A stretch of DNA of 5,804 nucleotides from JBIQLO01 sp044464175 (GTDB lineage Bacteria > Planctomycetota > Phycisphaerae > Tepidisphaerales > Tepidisphaeraceae), in contig JBIQLO010000233.1 in assembly GCA_044464175.1 (NCBI GenBank), positions 1-5,804 of the forward strand. The letters are read 5' to 3'. This document shows positions 5,090-5,804 of the stretch, in pieces (position 1 is the stretch's first letter; every line of letters starts with the position of its first letter). The translations under genes were made by a program, and so were the position numbers. The notes beneath the pieces were generated by a model, which saw only the letters and a list, made by a program, of their open reading frames with translations, was not told where the DNA came from and made no database searches.

Positions 5090-5140
5090 CTCGGGGGAAA
5101 TGGTAAGGGGAAAATGGGAGGTTTGGAAGAAGAGAGGGGA

Positions 5141-5172
5141 GGCACGGAGGCATGGAGGCACGAAGGAACGGA
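5141..5172. repeat. Octamer tandem repeat, four degenerate units of GGCACGGA
   Basis: Units are GGCACGGA, GGCATGGA, GGCACGAA and GGAACGGA, in perfect 8-nt register, followed by a decayed fifth unit. It fills the middle of the 151-nt divergent region between nuoN and the 99-aa gene. When translated, such octamers give patterns like RSFVPPCLRAS, a familiar artefact in PVC-group and other high-GC genomes (recalled from experience, not checked). It explains the false N-terminal extension of nuoN. Confidence 0.7.
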
Positions 5173-5208
5173 GGGGAGCGGGGGCGGGGCTGCTTGAAAT
5201 TGAGTCGC

Positions 5209-5238
5209 GGGGGTATTGGGGGATCGGGTAGGATGGGG
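5209..5238 (+). promoter_or_regulatory. Putative G-quadruplex over the ribosome binding site of the 99-aa gene
   Basis: G runs of 5, 5, 3 and 4 with loops TATT, ATC and TAGGAT end two bases before the ATG at 5241. The only Shine-Dalgarno candidate, AGGA (5230-5233), lies inside the third loop. If the structure folds in the mRNA it would compete with ribosome binding. The pattern is seen directly; folding and any regulatory effect are inferred. Confidence 0.4.
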
Positions 5239-5240
5239 AC

Positions 5241-5540
5241 ATGGCGGCGTTGCGGTCCAAGCGGGAAAGGTGGTTGGCGCTGGGGGTGGCAGCTTCGGCG
5301 GGGGTGGTGTTTTTGCTGTCGGTGGCATTTGCCGTGTCTGGAGGGATGCTAGGGATGGAAGAGTCCGCCTTGGCGTGGATGCAGATCGTGTTGGCCAGCG
5401 CGAATGGGGTGATGGGGACCTTGGGGTTGAGCGGGACATTTCGGGAATGGCGGTGGCCGGGATTGTGGGGGATGACGTTTTTTCTGGCGGCGTTGGGTTT
5501 ATTGGCGGTGCTTTGCCTGCCATCAATGAACCGAGCATGA
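5241..5540 (+). CDS. Small hydrophobic membrane protein, function unknown
   Basis: A 99-aa protein with a basic N-terminus (MAALRSKRERW) and about three hydrophobic stretches: residues 12-34 (strong), 45-64 (weaker, with small residues) and 75-95 (strong). It ends CLPSMNRA. The basic start suggests a cytoplasmic N-terminus. The ATG at 5241 has AGGA 7 nt upstream. Its stop overlaps the start of the next gene (ATGA at 5537-5540), so the pair is very likely one operon with coupled translation. G-ending codons match the other plus-strand genes. I do not recognise the family. It is divergent from nuoN, with no sign of functional connection beyond adjacency. Confidence 0.7.
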   Translation: MAALRSKRERWLALGVAASAGVVFLLSVAFAVSGGMLGMEESALAWMQIVLASANGVMGTLGLSGTFREWRWPGLWGMTFFLAALGLLAVLCLPSMNRA

Positions 5541-5804
5541 AGGAACGAATGCGGAACAAAACAACGATGGACTTGCCGGAGAAGGACAAGCGGTTTCTTG
5601 AGGCGATGGGGAAGATGCGGGGAACCGATGCGCTGGGGGGCCTTTTGAAGTTGCAGGGGTGGTTTACGCTGGCGCTGGGATGCGTGCTGGCGGCAGTGTG
5701 GGCGGGCGGATTTTTGCTGGGAGCGCGGTCGTGGGGATCGGGGAATTTGTGGATCGGACTGATGCTTGTGGTGGCCGGGTGCTATCGGCTGATGGAGTTT
5801 CGAT
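5537..5804 (+). CDS. Membrane protein, N-terminal 89 residues, cut by the right edge
   Basis: The frame opens with the ATG at 5537, which overlaps the previous stop as ATGA, and stays open for 89 codons to the window edge. The protein starts MKERMRNKTTMDLPEKDKRF, a highly charged segment to about residue 39. It is followed by a membrane helix at 41-63 (GWFTLALGCVLAAVWAGGFL) and a second at about 71-86 (LWIGLMLVVAGCYRLM). Internal ATGs at codons 5 and 11 are possible alternative starts, but the ATGA overlap favours the first. A hydrophilic head followed by a pair of helices is seen in many small membrane proteins, and no family can be named from this fragment. It is probably translationally coupled to, and perhaps a partner of, the preceding 99-aa protein. 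Confidence 0.7.
   Translation, partial: MKERMRNKTTMDLPEKDKRFLEAMGKMRGTDALGGLLKLQGWFTLALGCVLAAVWAGGFLLGARSWGSGNLWIGLMLVVAGCYRLMEFR

Noticed and set aside
3419..5197. A 592-codon open frame on the + strand opposite nuoN
   Set aside because: It is extremely rich in Gly, Gln, Asp and Glu, the mirror of hydrophobic nuoN codons in G-rich DNA. nuoN motifs on the other strand are unmistakable.
5194..5234. TTGAAA with TAGGAT as a promoter for the 99-aa gene
   Set aside because: The spacing is 29 nt, far from the usual 16-18, and TAGGAT is a poor -10.
5090..5260. A longer nuoN start at 5260 adding 57 residues
   Set aside because: The extension translates the octamer repeats and spacer, is not membrane-like, and overlaps the start of the divergent 99-aa gene. 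Family homology begins at the ATG at 5089.
1..5804. A defence system, mobile element or secondary-metabolite cluster
   Set aside because: No nuclease, integrase, transposase, toxin-antitoxin, CRISPR array or biosynthetic enzyme is visible; the recognisable genes are respiratory, transport, redox and unknown membrane functions.

Overview
The window is high-GC bacterial chromosomal DNA with a strong G-over-C excess on the + strand. Gene content, codon use and the style of the intergenic repeats suggest a Planctomycetota or related PVC-superphylum genome. This is an inference: there is no rRNA or other phylogenetic marker here. I see no tRNA, CRISPR array, transposase, phage gene or recognisable defence system, and the genes look like housekeeping and membrane functions.

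Layout, left to right. (1) 1-174, minus strand: the N-terminus of a protein with a short charged helix followed by a proline-rich stretch encoded by a C15 tract; it resembles the start of DUF2339 membrane proteins and runs off the left edge. (2) 329-1141, minus: a six-helix DUF1206 membrane protein, bracketed by related ~22-nt palindromic repeats and, outside those, by a 10-nt direct repeat. (3) 1329-3438, plus: three co-directional genes, namely a 71-aa two-helix membrane protein, an ABC-transporter ATPase of the LolD/MacB type with no permease beside it, and a YpdA-like FAD/NAD(P) oxidoreductase in which isoleucine replaces the active-site cysteine. (4) 3477-3500: a hairpin between convergent genes, a likely two-way terminator. 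(5) 3548-5089, minus: NuoN, the complex I antiporter-like subunit, standing alone without nuoL or nuoM beside it. (6) 5241-5804, plus: two small membrane-protein genes joined by an ATGA overlap, the second cut by the right edge.

The genes do not form one evident pathway. NuoN belongs to the respiratory chain, the YpdA-like protein is a flavin redox enzyme, and the ABC ATPase must find its permease elsewhere. What stands out is between the genes: dispersed palindromic repeats around the DUF1206 gene, an octamer tandem repeat in front of nuoN, a heptamer-like repeat after the ABC gene, and G-quadruplex-type G runs on the + strand just ahead of two start codons. The strand asymmetry is strong enough that plus-strand genes mostly use G-ending codons and minus-strand genes C-ending codons. 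I found no convincing undescribed system. The best leads are the repeat-bounded DUF1206 segment, the cysteine-less YpdA-like enzyme and the C15 tract within a coding region.
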